A stretch of 64,000 nucleotides of DNA from Diphasiastrum complanatum (GCA_029204225.1 CM055114.1:16761502-16825501), one strand, 5' to 3'. Counted from the stretch's first letter, positions 25,488-36,790 are shown. Notes: generated by a model not told the origin, from the letters alone. Numbers and translations are program-made.

Positions 25488-25998
25488 AATAAAATTCCAG
25501 CAAGCTCACACGTGTGGGGAATGATCCTCAAGTGTGAATGATCTTGTTAAATTTTGCACATAAATTGATTCTAGATTGAATGCCAAGATCTAGTACAAGA
25601 TTTTATGACTAAATCACACTCTAGCATGCTAAGAATCAGAGAATGATTGCCTTGAAAAACAAAAGAGAAGAATTACAAGAATTTTAACATAAGTCTCTAC
25701 TCGAGTTAGAGAGAGAAAAAGAGAGCAAAATTCAAGCAAACAATAGTGTAGATCCAAATTGACATGGAATAGCTTCAAATCTTGGTTTTTCATAAAAAAA
25801 ATTATGAGAGAGTCTACACATATTTATGGAGTTTGGAGTAGCTCGAGGTAGAACCATCTCTTTCCAACTTTTATCCACATCTAAAAGTGAGAACTAGAGA
25901 ACTAGTGACATTTGTCACTTTACATACATGCATTTCTACCTACTTTTACCAAGTGTCAAATTTACATCTAGAATTGTACAAATCATCATGCATGTGTT
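25488..25998 (-). repeat. Copia LTR fragment (family shared with 36.3 and 58.9 kb)
   Basis: It is the reverse complement of most of the LTR at 58.9-59.6 kb: shared landmarks are CACACGTGTGGGGAATGATCC, CTAGATTGAAT..CAAGATCTAGTAC, GAGAGTCTACACATATTTATGG (promoter-like) and TACCTACTTTTACCAAGTGTC. It is cut at about 25998, where copia RT coding sequence begins abruptly on the same strand. Confidence 0.85.
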
Positions 25999-26677
25999 CA
26001 TAGTTACTAAGATTGAATCCTAGTGAGACAAGGAAAGTGTTAAGTTGAGAATACCACGATCTTGGTGCTTGCTTTAGTCCATAGAGACTTTTGAAGAGCA
26101 AGCAAACTTTGGTCTTGTCTTGGATAAACCCAAGGGGTTAATCCATATAAATTTCTTCTTTTAGATATCCATTTAAAAATGCATTTGAGACATTTAGTTG
26201 AAAAACTTGCCATTTGAAAAAACAAGCAATAGAAATGATGATTCTAATTGATACCATCTTTGCAATTGGAGCAAAAGTCTCCTCATAATCAAATCCATAA
26301 ACTTGAGCAAAACTCTTTGCACAAAGTCTTGCCTTGTACTTATTGATTGTGCCATCTTGATTATATTTGACTCAAAAAACCCATTTGCAACCAATAGTGT
26401 GCTTGTTGAATGGAAGATCCACAAGCTCCCATGTTTTGTTGGCAATCAATGCATCATATTCCTCCTTCATGGCTAGAAACCATTCTTTTGAGTTGAGTGC
26501 ATCATCATATACATCCTTTGGCTCTTCATGTGAAACAAAATATGCATAACTAGTGGATTTGAGTTCCACTTGTTTGCCTTTATCTCCATATGTAAGCCTC
26601 TTAGGCTCAGATCTTTCTCTTTGTGATCTCCTTGGTGAAAAAATTTGAGGTGACTCCTCCTCAATTCTCGGCCTCAT
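25999..26677 (-). pseudogene. Copia reverse transcriptase fragment, copy A
   Basis: Reads EEEYDALIANKTWELVDLPF and GCKWVF, then a stop, VKYNQDGTINKYKARLCAKSF, YEETFAPIAKM, QLNVSNAFLNG (Asn in place of the catalytic Asp of this motif), EIYMD with a following stop, and [13 protein letters not shown]. This is the N-terminal two thirds of copia RT with at least two stops. The YxDD segment is absent, replaced by the LTR junction at 25998. It is nearly identical to the minus-strand RT at 49.75-50.43 kb. Confidence 0.92.
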
Positions 26678-27009
26678 CTCTCCATGATAATCTTCAAGGG
26701 TGATGATAGGAGAATCCTTTTGAGAATCTTTGATCTCGGCCTCACTAAAGATGTATTTTTTATTCTCACATTAGGGGAAATATGGGCTCAAAATGGGCCC
26801 TTTAAGAAATTGCACTTTAGAGAGAGATTACGTAGGGAGAGAATGCAAACCGGTAACTTTTGGTCACCATTTTTTGAGTTTTCGGCCTTGCCCGACGTTT
26901 AACTAGTATGGTTAACTTCATACAATAGTTAGTTAAGCATGCTTTGCACTTGATAACATGGATTATTTATTTATTAAACATAATTTGAGTTTTGTATGTT
27001 TGTTGCAGA
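26678..27009 (+). other. Region upstream of transposase-like gene, copy A
   Basis: Noncoding, almost identical to 50429-50760. It ends with an intron-like TTGTTGCAG acceptor just before the coding part, so a first exon of the downstream gene may be lost or lie here unrecognised. Confidence 0.5.
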
Positions 27010-27879
27010 TCATGTTTGGTGGCAAAGAACTATTTAACAGATCGTTCATGCATTGGATCATCTTTAAGTCATGTTTTACCAAGAAAGTCAACAAAGGAAA
27101 TGATAAAAAAGGCTCGATTTGAAAAAATGAAAAAATGAAAAATGAAATTGTACATACTATTTTGATTAAGGTTCAATCATACTTGGATGCAAATGTGATA
27201 CAAGGTGCATGTGATGTACCTGGAATTAGCAGAAATGCTTATTCTACTTTTTTTAGAATAGTTAAAGAAGCTTTTTTCCAAGTGATGGTGAAGAAAATTT
27301 ATCTTCCGCGTCCATATCGGGTAAGATTAGCAAAAAATTATTATAATGACAGAATATTCAAAGTAGTTGGCCAACCACTTCATATAATTGAATTATACAA
27401 ATCAAAATATGATGAGCTCAATTACAACGATTGCAATAATATTTTCGTTGATATTGAAAATGTTCTAAAATACATTATTCGATTCTATAAACTAGAGGAA
27501 CATCAAGTAAATGGAAAGATCATTATTGTGATAAAATTGGATGAATCTGAAATCATCAAGGGCCAAAAGTTGGAACGAGTGAGTGTCACTCTGATGAACA
27601 AAATTTCAGATACAAATGATCGAACGTTTAGTGTTCAATCGGAAAATCACATATGGTGGTTGGCGGCATTTCAAGTGTACATTTCAATTTTCATTTAGAA
27701 TATCGTTATTAACAATTCATACCTTGTTACTTGCTTCTCTACAGGTCTTGAAAGAGGACCATAAAATACTTTCATAGATATTTTCAAGAACAAATTATGG
27801 CGAGATTATAAAGAAACATTTGGAGGGTGAGAAATTTATAGTCGAAAACCATGGAAGTTTCCAAATTCAATGGCACCTT
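27010..27879 (+). pseudogene. Transposase-like gene (T-gene), 5' part, copy A
   Basis: Starts at ATCATGTTTGGTGGC after a TTGCAG acceptor; an early TGA follows at about 27119. The long frame at 27135-27676 includes GACDVPGISRNAYSTFFRIV and IIIVIKLDESEIIKGQKLE. An intron (donor GTGTAC near 27676, acceptor CTACAG at about 27744) leads to a further exon ending at FQIQWHL, where the sequence breaks off at 27879. The fold looks like the first half of a large transposase-like family of uncharacterised eukaryotic proteins, but this is my recall of the pattern. Copy B continues intact across the break. Confidence 0.65.
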
Positions 27880-28434
27880 GATTGTTTAGTTAAAGTATGA
27901 GTTTGCAGTATCAAAGTATGAGTTTGCAGTGTTATGTATCATTCTAAATTTATTTTCTTTTCTTGTTTATAGGATGCTATTGAAATTGATGCCTTTGGTA
28001 TGAGACATGTAGGCGTCCGAGGTGTATCAGCGGGGAGAAAAGATGTGTCTCTATCTCATTATTTGAAAAACTTTCAAAATAATGAGATTTGTATATATCA
28101 TTCATCTTTTAATCCATATGCAACCACTGTCATTATGGCCATCAAATCATTATCAGTTTGTTTAGGAGGCCGTAAGTACACAAGAGGAACATATAAAATA
28201 GTTTTTGTGAAAAGGGATTTGGCTATCAAAATATTGGGTTATACTCCCAATGAGATTACAAAAAAATCATCTGCAATGCCCCTTTATTCGGGTTACTTTG
28301 ATATGAGCAAAAGGAAAAATTTAGAATTTTTGGATCCATATGAAAGGAGATTATTCCTTCATGACAATACCATTCGTCTGAATCTTGAGAGGATGATGAT
28401 GATAATTAAACAATTTTCTATAATAAATTTTTGA
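27880..28434 (+). pseudogene. Partner gene (P-gene) 3' exon, inverted in copy A
   Basis: Carries an intron end (TTGTTTATAG) and the final exon, DAIEIDAFGMRHVGVRGVSA through LERMMMIIKQFSIINF and a stop. In copy B this exon is on the minus strand as the last exon of the gene starting at 54260. Here it lies on the plus strand because the segment is inverted, so it has lost its splice donor and its 5' half. Notable residues: RKYTRGTYKIVFVKRDLA. Function unknown. Confidence 0.75.
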
Positions 28435-28438
28435 TATA

Positions 28439-29409
28439 TTACAAGGTTTTGTCTTTTGTTATGAATTTGAATGCCTTTCGAAATATCGTAATACTTGGCA
28501 AGTTTTTAACTTGATATCTAAATTGTGCACCTCTATAAAACCACTGAAAAAGTTGAACTAAATATTTATTTCTTGATTTGTGTCCTCCATGATTTGTTGC
28601 TCTATGAAATGCTCCCCTTGCTTGCCAATGAAATTTTTCCATGCCTTGTGATGACCAGATACTTAAGCTCCCATATTCCTTTGCCAAATAAGTTGCACGA
28701 TGAAGAAGGATGTGCTGCAAACAATAGTTTTGATTAGTTACATTAGTAGAAAAAAATATAAGCATGAATAAGAAAAGTACCAGATAATAATATAGATTAG
28801 CACCATGTAATGAGTAACGTTGTCTTTTCCCCAACAATCATGTATAGATTTTACAAATGTGGTGCAATGATTTTGCAAAGTCCTCATACCTTCTGATGAT
28901 AGGTTTTCTTTCCTGATAACACCTATGAGTTTGTCTAAGCTAGTCCACACTTGCCCCTTTTCCACTCGATTACTTCCTTCCAGTGTTCGTGTGGCTTGAA
29001 CAATTTCTCTCCAAATTTCGTATCTAACACTTGATTCTTTGCATGTGTGATTGGATAAGAATCATTCTTGCTTTAGCACCTCCAATTGATGGCTTATTAG
29101 GAACGTTTCCTTTTTTCCCGGAGAGTCTATCACTTTTTTCAATCGCGACATTCCCTTTATGTAGTCCTGTATTTGAAAGAACTATTTCCAACCTCCTAAT
29201 TGCTGCTTTAGCCACAAACTCCGGTTTATGATTCCATGCTAGTAGAATATGCAGGTAAATAAGTTTTTCAATAATACAACCCTCAACATGCAATGTGCAT
29301 ATGTGAACATTTTTTAATGGGATTGGCAGAACACTTTTCATATTTGGATCTTCAGCTTCTCGTGTTGGGCCAGTGTTTGTTGATCGTCCCAAATTCATAT
29401 TGTAGCAAT
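28439..29409 (-). pseudogene. Transposase-like gene (T-gene) 3' part, inverted in copy A
   Basis: On the minus strand it reads CYNMNLGRSTNTGPTREAED, LKNVHICTLHVEGCIIEKLI, KGQVWTSLDKLIGVIRKENL, an intron, then HILLHRATYLAKEYGSLSIW and SSQGMEKFHWQARGAFHRAT. It is the reverse complement of copy B 51714-52660 and is cut from its own 5' part at 29409. The QGMEK..H/N..RATNH block near the end looks like the C-terminal catalytic region of transposase-like proteins. Confidence 0.7.
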
Positions 29410-29872
29410 TGCTAATGTCATGTTCTCCAATGGCCTCTACATTTCCAGAGGGGATATATCTAGGCCTTGGGAGATATTTTTTTTGGAATTCCAAAAATTC
29501 CTCCTCTGTAGACAAAGTTTTTTCATAGGCTTTAGATTTTTCAATCATGGCCTTCAAGGCCTCATTGCCAGATTTCCAATTGTCATCTTTATCATAATCT
29601 ATCTCACTTTAAAGGTAATTATATGTGTAATCAACAATGTCAAAAAATTCTGATAAATTTTGAGCAAAAATTGAGAGGATTTCATCCTCTCTCAAATTCA
29701 AAACATCTTCTATATCATTAAATGAGATATAACTTTTATTATTTATAAAATATAAGGGAACATCGAGTAGAGTTAATTGATTAACAAGAGATGCACATGG
29801 AAGAGAATCAGAGAGGATTATAGAATGAGGGAGAGTTTTTTGATAATCTGAAGCCATAGATGCTTCACATAT
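29410..29872 (-). pseudogene. Partner gene (P-gene) 5' part, truncated, copy A
   Basis: Minus-strand segments read ASDYQKTLPHSIILSDSLPC, FNDIEDVLNLREDEILSIFA and, after a stop, KAMIEKSKAYEKTLSTEEEF. They match copy B 53307-53768. Homology stops at 29872, so the first exons are missing. Followed by unrelated sequence. Confidence 0.75.
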
Positions 29873-32074
29873 GATGCACTATTACATATATAGGAAAGCA
29901 AATGCCATAGAGCAAACTTGTGATCATTGGTCAATTCCTTCATAATTCATGAACACAAACATAACACCAAGAGTGCTCATATAAAAAGTTTAAATTCCAT
30001 CTTATAATATACCTACTAACATTTGAACGAAATTCATAAGATATTGATAAAAGCTTTAACTTTAAAATTCATAACTAAAAATAAATAGGTTTATACAAGT
30101 GAAAAACCTGCAAATTCAAAGTAAACATCAAATTGATTATTTCAACAATTGGCTTTGTATTTGTAGGTTTTCTAAGAGCCGTGAGTGACTAGCAAAATGT
30201 TTCTTTTGTTAAAAAATCATTGACCTTTGGAATGTAATATCACGAACATTTGGCACTAGAACTAGAATTAGGTGATGATAATGATGTGCAAACATCTATT
30301 ACAGATGTTGATAAGGTACATTGTCGAGCCACACAAGGTCACAACTTTGTTTTTGGTTTTTTTTTTTTTTGATTTTTTTTCTCTCTTGAAGGTTAACCAT
30401 AGATTAAGGACTTTTTACAAAAGTACATAAAAGATGACTTTTTTTAATTCTCCTACCAGGTTTTTATTTTAATGGTTCAAAAAAGATTGTACATGTTTGA
30501 GTCCCTTATAGACTATGAGCTCATCAAATGTTAATAATTAGGGTTTTGTTTGTAATTAAATTAGTTAAGTGTTTTGATCATAAACTTAAAAGTAAAAAGT
30601 TTGAGTAACTATGTTGGCTTTAGGATACTCTTGCCTAGGCCCATAGTGAAATTTAAACAAAGTGAATGTCAACTCTGGCGTCATGTTAAATCATAAAGAT
30701 CATAAAAGTATTTTAGAATTGTTATTAATACTCAATATAATTCAAAATGCACAAACTAGAGATTTACTGGATTGTATGTGCACATTGTCCCCATTTTTAT
30801 GTCCCTTAAAAAAAAAGCATAATGTGTTTTTTTTACGACACATGGCCAAACCATTCACGTGCCAGAATCCATGATATAATTTCAATTTGCAAAAATACAC
30901 ATGCCTATTTCGTCGTCATATGACATCAAATCATATCAAATCCATCACACGACGTTTTGCTCGTTAAGGACTTCCAAAAGGCTCTAAAATTGTTGGAAGT
31001 CTTTATCAGGTAGAATATAGCTAGAATTTTTGGGAGTCCTTATTAGGTGAAATGCCGTGTGCCTTATTGACACATTCCATAAACCCTTGTTATTTTTATT
31101 TGTTCATACCATACTATTTATGAGCACCTTCTTGTCTTTTCAGCTAAGTACTTATAAGGTGTGAACATGAATTAATTAGTTATTGTCCAATACATACAAA
31201 GGATTACGAACTACCACTCAAGTGATGATGGTGGCATGCAATATCTCCTCACCCTTAGATACCTGGGAGCACACCACATTGCAGTGGTGGTGCTAATAAC
31301 CAATGAGCATACTATACACAACCACTACTACAATATGTCCACAGATTTAAGGGTGGAGAAAGATAGGTTGCTACACCACGACTGTCACTGTAATTGTGGT
31401 GCAAAATTCTCTCATACTTAAATACACTCATCCCCATAAGAAATGTCGAGTGTGGCACTTGGGGCTGAATGAGCCGCCATCAAAGGAAATTAGGCTATTT
31501 TCACTAACAAGGGGGTGATGACGAGACACACAGACCCCCTCATTTGTTTTTTTTTTTTCTGTCTTTCTTCATCCCCATTTCACTCGCAGAATGTGCATAA
31601 TGGGTCTCTTGGCTTGTATTTTGAAACTTACTTTCCTTTCATAAAGATGCATTTTATTTTAGCACTTCAAGTTAAAAGTTTATTATTTTAAAAAACATTG
31701 TAGCACCCTGCATAATGGGTTGAGTAAAGTCTTTAGTTATGAAAGTTGCTTTGGATTTGCACCTTTCACCTAAAGAGTAGATACCTACCCATCAACCCAT
31801 CAAAACATGAGCTTGGGAGCTTTTGTTTTATCTCCTTGGTTGGGGGATAGTGCTAGTGCCAGCATCTTCATTTATCCCAAGTCAACATGTTTTATGCCAA
31901 GTCATATGCTGCATGAGAACCTTTGCTTTCTTATGTGAAATGTACTTAATTTCTTTTTTATGTGTATCTTTTCAAGTGCTCGAGAAAATCAACAAACTAA
32001 AAAAATGGAACTGAAAATTTTTCTAAAAAACCAGCATCATCACCATTAATCTTCTCTCTCCAATGAAAGTTTAA
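29873..32074. other. Noncoding, nothing recognised
   Basis: AT-rich sequence with T- and A-runs (for example around 30358-30370). No gene, LTR boundary or tandem repeat that I can support. Confidence 0.6.
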
Positions 32075-32296
32075 TTTTCTTCCAAATAGACATACCTTAG
32101 GCGTGTTGTGTGAAAACACACTTCCAATACACAGAAAGCACTAGTGGCGCTTGAGAGGGGTCGGACAAGCCAATCCACCCAAAAGTTTTCTTCCAAATAG
32201 ACATACCTTAGGGGTGTTGTGTGAAAACACACTTCCAATACACAGAAAGCACTAGTGGCGCTTGAGAGGGGTCGGACAAGCCAATCCACCCAAAAG
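32075..32296 (+). repeat. 111-bp tandem duplication
   Basis: Two nearly identical units start TTTTCTTCCAAATAGACATAC at 32075 and 32186 and end in CCAATCCACCCAAAAG. They differ at about one base. The second ends about 220 bp upstream of the BYPASS1-like start codon, so the duplication sits in the promoter region of that gene. Confidence 0.92.
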
Positions 32297-32439
32297 ACAC
32301 AAATATTTATTTTCTTATTCTTTTATTTTGTTTTTTAAATTCCGGCGGCTCATGTCACACAACAACAATATACTTGTTTTCCACATTCTTTCCTCGTGCG
32401 AATTGCAGTACATACAGACGCCCGTGACCCATTTGCTTG

Positions 32440-32450
32440 CATATATGTGG
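32440..32450 (+). promoter_or_regulatory. Possible TATA box of BYPASS1-like gene
   Basis: CATATATGTGG lies about 70 bp upstream of the ATG. The match to a TATA box is imperfect and the call is tentative. Confidence 0.35.
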
Positions 32451-32517
32451 TAATTAGAACTTCCCTACTACTCAGATTCGCCCGCCACTTTGTGTAACCT
32501 GAAAACACAATTAGGCC

Positions 32518-33603
32518 ATGGCGCATCAGCAGCAGGGCTCCTCACTCATCGCAACTATAGGCTCCGCTCTCACTGCATTTCCTTACCCTCAATTTGCAAT
32601 CCGTGCTCCATCGTCGCCTGCCACTTCTCCCCTTCCTGATCCTTCTCTCATGGCCTTTGAGAATGATCTAGCACGCAGGCTTGGCCAGCTACAGCAGAGC
32701 AAGCACGACGGTTCTTACCTCAATCTTCCCTGGCTGCGTCAAGCTTTGGATGCCACCTTGGTCACCAATTCTGCCGTGGAAACTCTCATCCCCGACTTTG
32801 AGTTGCCCTATTCCGAGAGAGAGGACAGATGGGTTGGGGAGTACCTGGACGACAGCGCAAAGCTGTTAGATGTGTGCAATGCATTGAAAGATCAGATATC
32901 TGACATGATACATTACCAGACGCAGTTGCAGCTCGCACTGCATCTATTGGATACCAGGGACAATTGGTGGACAAGCGACATCAAATGCCAGCGCATAAGG
33001 AATGCGCTTCAGGAGTGCTTGCTGACTATCAGGAGCAAGGATGACATCCAGGGACAGACGAGGTTCTCCTCAAAGTTCGACTCGTGCAACTCCACCCTGC
33101 GGCGCATGGCTGACAAGCTTGCCGCTCCCATTGTCAAGAGCAAGCCCTTCGTCACTGCCATCTATGGCGCAAAGGTTAATACCATTTTCGTATGCGGCAT
33201 CGCTGCAGCTGCGCTCACTGTCAAGCCCCGCCGACCTCTCTCTAGCCTCCATGTGCCCAGCCACTTTCTATGGTCTGCCCCTCTAATCACCTTGCAACAC
33301 AGACTGAAAGAGGAGATGCACACGGGAAAGACCAATGGATCAACTGCTCTTCTTGGCGAACTCACTGGCATAGATGCCATAGTCAAGCAGCTCCATGATA
33401 TCCTGGACGATGCTGTGCTGTTGAAGATGAGCTCCAAGGAGCAAGCTTTTGAGTTGAGTCAATTGGCTGGGAATTTGAGAGAGCAGTCAGAGGAGCTTGG
33501 GAAGGGCCTGGGCCTTTTAGAGCACCAGGTGAACGAGCTCTTCCGGATGCTGGTGAATAGCAGAGTGACGCTCCTGAATTTGATTAGTCATTCCAGAAGC
33601 TGA
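32518..33603 (+). CDS. BYPASS1/ROH1-like protein
   Basis: An uninterrupted 361-residue frame starting at an ATG in a good plant context (GGCCATGG). Family signs: the LDDSAKLLDVCNALKDQIS segment at about 110-127 (a hallmark near the start of the conserved region), WLRQALD at 72-78, a hydrophobic stretch TIFVCGIAAAALTV at about 222-235 like the weak membrane segment of the family, and a Glu/Leu-rich coiled coil at about 312-357. BYPASS1 proteins in Arabidopsis restrain production of a root-derived mobile signal; ROH1-type proteins bind an exocyst subunit. Which of these applies here cannot be told. It is intronless, GC-richer than its surroundings, and the only intact host-like gene in the window. 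Confidence 0.85.
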   Translation: MAHQQQGSSLIATIGSALTAFPYPQFAIRAPSSPATSPLPDPSLMAFENDLARRLGQLQQSKHDGSYLNLPWLRQALDATLVTNSAVETLIPDFELPYSEREDRWVGEYLDDSAKLLDVCNALKDQISDMIHYQTQLQLALHLLDTRDNWWTSDIKCQRIRNALQECLLTIRSKDDIQGQTRFSSKFDSCNSTLRRMADKLAAPIVKSKPFVTAIYGAKVNTIFVCGIAAAALTVKPRRPLSSLHVPSHFLWSAPLITLQHRLKEEMHTGKTNGSTALLGELTGIDAIVKQLHDILDDAVLLKMSSKEQAFELSQLAGNLREQSEELGKGLGLLEHQVNELFRMLVNSRVTLLNLISHSRS

Positions 33604-33845
33604 GTTCAGCCATCCACTCACCATATTTGTACAGTTCAATTTTGGATACCTTTCTCTTCCATCATATTAATCTAGTTCGCCCAACCAAAAAGAATGAAAA
33701 CCTGTGATCTGTGAAACTGTGAGTGTAAATACAGGCTCCAGAAGGTGAGCAAGTGTATAGCATATTAGGAAGCTCTGTCACTTGTTAGGGAGATCTCTGG
33801 TCAATTGGTCGCTGTCTCGACCTTTCATAGAGTAACTTACCTTGG
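33604..33845 (+). other. 3' flank of BYPASS1-like gene
   Basis: Likely 3' untranslated region; no clear AATAAA signal could be assigned with confidence. Confidence 0.4.
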
Positions 33846-35110
33846 CATGAAAGCGAGGTCTTGACCATTTAAATGGCAATACAAGTGATTGGAACAATTT
33901 TGAAAAAAATGTCCATATTAGATGTCATGGTCTGTCCGACCTCGAGATTGATACAATTATGTACAAAGATGCAGCCACTGATGTGGTGTTTCGAGAAAAT
34001 TTCAAGGACAAGGGTTTTATTTCTAAATTTTTTTGACCAAGTCATGCCCATGTGTCCGACATGTTTTGCTTGGAAGGAAGCATATATGATCCTGGAATTG
34101 GCTTTTGGTTTATGTGTAATTTTGCTTTTGAACAGTCACCTTCCCTTACAAGCACATGTTGTTAGACTCATGTCATTGTCTGCTCTCGAATGTAACAGCT
34201 TTTGTGACATACTGCTCTGAAGGCTGCTATCCAAAACGAGCAGGATTCATAGGTCACTAAGGGCTACTAGGACACAGATCTTACTTGAAGGTGATATTTT
34301 GGCCATTTGCAAGTGACCACAACAGTTCTGGAAAATATCTTCTTAGTAGATGTAATGTTCCGTGGAACCTCAAAATTGGTACAAAGGTAAATGGATGACT
34401 ATATAGAAAGATACAGTCATTCATGTGGACTTTTGAGAGAGTTTCAAAGATACGGATGAATTGCTTTTAATATATTGGATCCATAAATCAGAAGAACATG
34501 CATCCTACATGTTTTTATATAAGAATGTAGCATAAACGATTATGGAAAGTGAAAAATCAGTAGTTTTTGGTTTGTGTGTATACTTGCTTTTGAAGAGTCA
34601 ATATGTTGCAATTGGTCACTTGTGGATGAAGGCCATTAAAACAGCTATTTTAAATGTTTTTGTGACAGCACTGCCCTGAAGGTTGTTATCCAAAACACCA
34701 GGATACATAGGCCATTAAGGAGTACTAGGAGAGTATCCTACTTAGGCATGAAGATGACATCTTGACCATTTGCAAGTCATCACAACAGATCTGAAAAATA
34801 TCTTCATAATCGATGTTATGATCTATTCAACCTCAAAATTAATACAAATAGAAATGAACTGGTTTACAATGATAGATTCATTCATGTAAACTGTCAAGAT
34901 AATTTCAAGGATGAGAATGAACTTTTGACTTCTTTTCAGCATGTCGTGCCCATGAATCAGAACTTGTATCCTACGCTTTTTGCTTGAAAGGTAGCATACA
35001 TGAAGTAATCAATAGCTTCTTGTCTATGTGTGTAATTGTTTTGAAGTTAATATATTGAGTAGCAAATGCTTGTGTGTGCCTTCCCTTACAAGCACATCTT
35101 ATTATTCTGA
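33846..35110 (+). repeat. Degenerate tandem repeat, three units of about 450 bp
   Basis: Units begin near 33846 (CATGAAAGCGAGGTCTTGACC), 34285 (GAAGGTGATATTTTGGCC) and 34744 (CATGAAGATGACATCTTGACC). Each then has, in order: a fragment like CACAACAGTTCTGGAAAATATC, a GTACAAAGATGCAG/ATACAGTCATTCATGT-like part, TTTCAAGGA, a CATGCCCATG(TGT/AAT)C part, and a segment on CTTACAAGCACAT. The copies are clearly old. They start about 240 bp after the BYPASS1-like stop codon. Confidence 0.75.
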
Positions 35111-35759
35111 TCTCACTGCCTGCTTCACAGCAACTCTTATTAAGGTTTTGTTAGATGAACTCCTTCAAATAGGTTTGTTAGATTATATGCCCTTGCATCA
35201 AGAAACAACCTCTTTCGTTCTAGAATCAGCTCATTATGATGCCGTCTGGCACCCAAAGTTTCTTTGGTCCTACGTTCAAGCCTCCCTCGAAAAACAAAGA
35301 TGCATTTAATTTATGATGTCCTCTACATGTGATGATAAGAGAAGTTTCATGTAGGATTCGATTCTGCCAAGGCACTCCTCTCCCATGGCTCTCACTTGCT
35401 AATTCTTTGCTAGCAGCCCTGCCCTAACAATCTCACCAACATTGTTGCCTTCTAGCAGATTCGCCGCTTCTTCTTGTGTTTTTAATTATTGACATTCTCA
35501 AAGCAATGCTTATGTCTTAACATGTGGTAGCCCACTTAATATTAAAATCCACTGGTCCTGTCAAAATTTTTAAATTTTACACAAAACCTTTTGTATACTA
35601 TTGCACTTGTCTCTTTGTCAATAATGGCACCAAAGATTTAGTACATGTTGTGGCTTACTAAATTAATTTTGTAAGATATAATTGTAATATAAAAGATATC
35701 TTTCCCATTGAGAAAGGCTTAAGATTTAATACTATGTTATCTCAATGTTATTACATATT
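35111..35759. other. Noncoding
   Basis: A plus-strand 93-codon frame at 35028-35309 crosses into this stretch without recognisable similarity. No feature supported. Confidence 0.5.
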
Positions 35760-35761
35760 AA

Positions 35762-35914
35762 CCATACTGCATCACCTTCTAGTTTGAGCTTTGTGCCATC
35801 AACGATGTCCCACAGTTCTTTGGCTAGAAGTATAACCTTCATCTTGAATTTTCAGAGATGGTAGTTATCTCCATCGAGTTTGTCAATGAGAGATGAACTA
35901 GATGATGGATCCAT
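35762..35914 (-). pseudogene. Copia gag start, third lineage
   Basis: From ATG at 35914 on the minus strand: MDPSSSSSLIDKLDGDNYHL, a TGA where the family has Trp, then KFKMKVILLAKELWDIVDG. This is the classic start of a copia Gag (KLDGDNYxxWKFKM). Only about 50 residues are seen. The primer-binding site 130 bp upstream fits. Confidence 0.85.
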
Positions 35915-36045
35915 TCTGGTTGAACGAGTTCGTTGGTAGAAACAATGACTGTCATCATATTGTTGGATGTGCGTTTGCTAGAAAGACGTCTTGATAGAAA
36001 CAAGACTGATAATCCGCAGTAGAAATGCAGATTACTAAAATGTCC

Positions 36046-36057
36046 GCTCTGATACCA
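36046..36057 (-). promoter_or_regulatory. Retroelement primer-binding site (initiator Met tRNA)
   Basis: Minus strand TGGTATCAGAGC, a full match to the initiator-Met primer-binding site, 130 bp upstream of the third-lineage gag ATG and directly followed (plus strand) by TGTCCTAAAATC at 36058, the expected LTR edge. Confidence 0.92.
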
Positions 36058-36280
36058 TGTCCTAAAATCGCGTGTGGGGGCATGAGTGGCAGTGGAAGCT
36101 CGAGGATTGAGCGTGGCATGTAGGAACGGAAACGCAACAGTTAGCAGCAGAAGTATTCAAGTAAAAGAATTCATACAGAATGCGCAAATGAACGATGCAG
36201 TAGTGAGACAAAAATTGCACTCTGATTAATATCAACAGTGAGTACAATAGCTTGAAGTAATAACTTCAGCTTGCTGAGTG
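36058..36280 (-). repeat. Probable LTR of third-lineage copia
   Basis: Starts at the TG next to the primer-binding site. It is followed at about 36281 by an LTR of the 25.5/58.9 kb family, so this LTR is either short or cut by that one. Confidence 0.5.
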
Positions 36281-36790
36281 TGATAACTGACAAAATTTCC
36301 AACAAGTTCTCACGTGTGGGGAATGATCCTCAAATGTGAATGATCTTATTAAGCTTTATGATTAGCACACAAACTGATTCTAGATTGAATAGCAAGATCT
36401 AGTACAGAATTTAATGGCTTAATCACAATCTAGCATGCTAAAAAATAAAGAATGATAGCTTTGATTTACAAGAGAAAAAAAGTACAAGAATTTAGTGCAT
36501 GAGCATAAGCCTCAACACGAGTTAGAGAGAAAAAGAGAGAGTAATATTCAAGTAAATAATAGTGTACATCCAAAATGGCATGGAATAGCTTCAAAGCTTG
36601 GTTTTTCATCAAAGATTAAGAGAATGTCTACACATATTTATGGAGTTTGAGATAGCTCGAGGTAGAAACACATCCATCCACCTACCATTCACATCTATGA
36701 GTGAAAACTAGAGTATTAGTGACATTTGTCACATCTCATGCATGCATTTCTACCTACTTTTACCTAGTGTCAGTCTTTCATTCCTAGGAA
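36281..36790 (-). repeat. Copia LTR (family shared with 25.5 and 58.9 kb)
   Basis: Starts TGATAACTGACAAAATTTCC, then TTCTCACGTGTGGGGAATGATCC and the same landmarks as the 25.5 kb copy through TACCTACTTTTACC, ending near 36790. No adjoining coding sequence belongs to it, so it may be a solo LTR. Confidence 0.8.
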
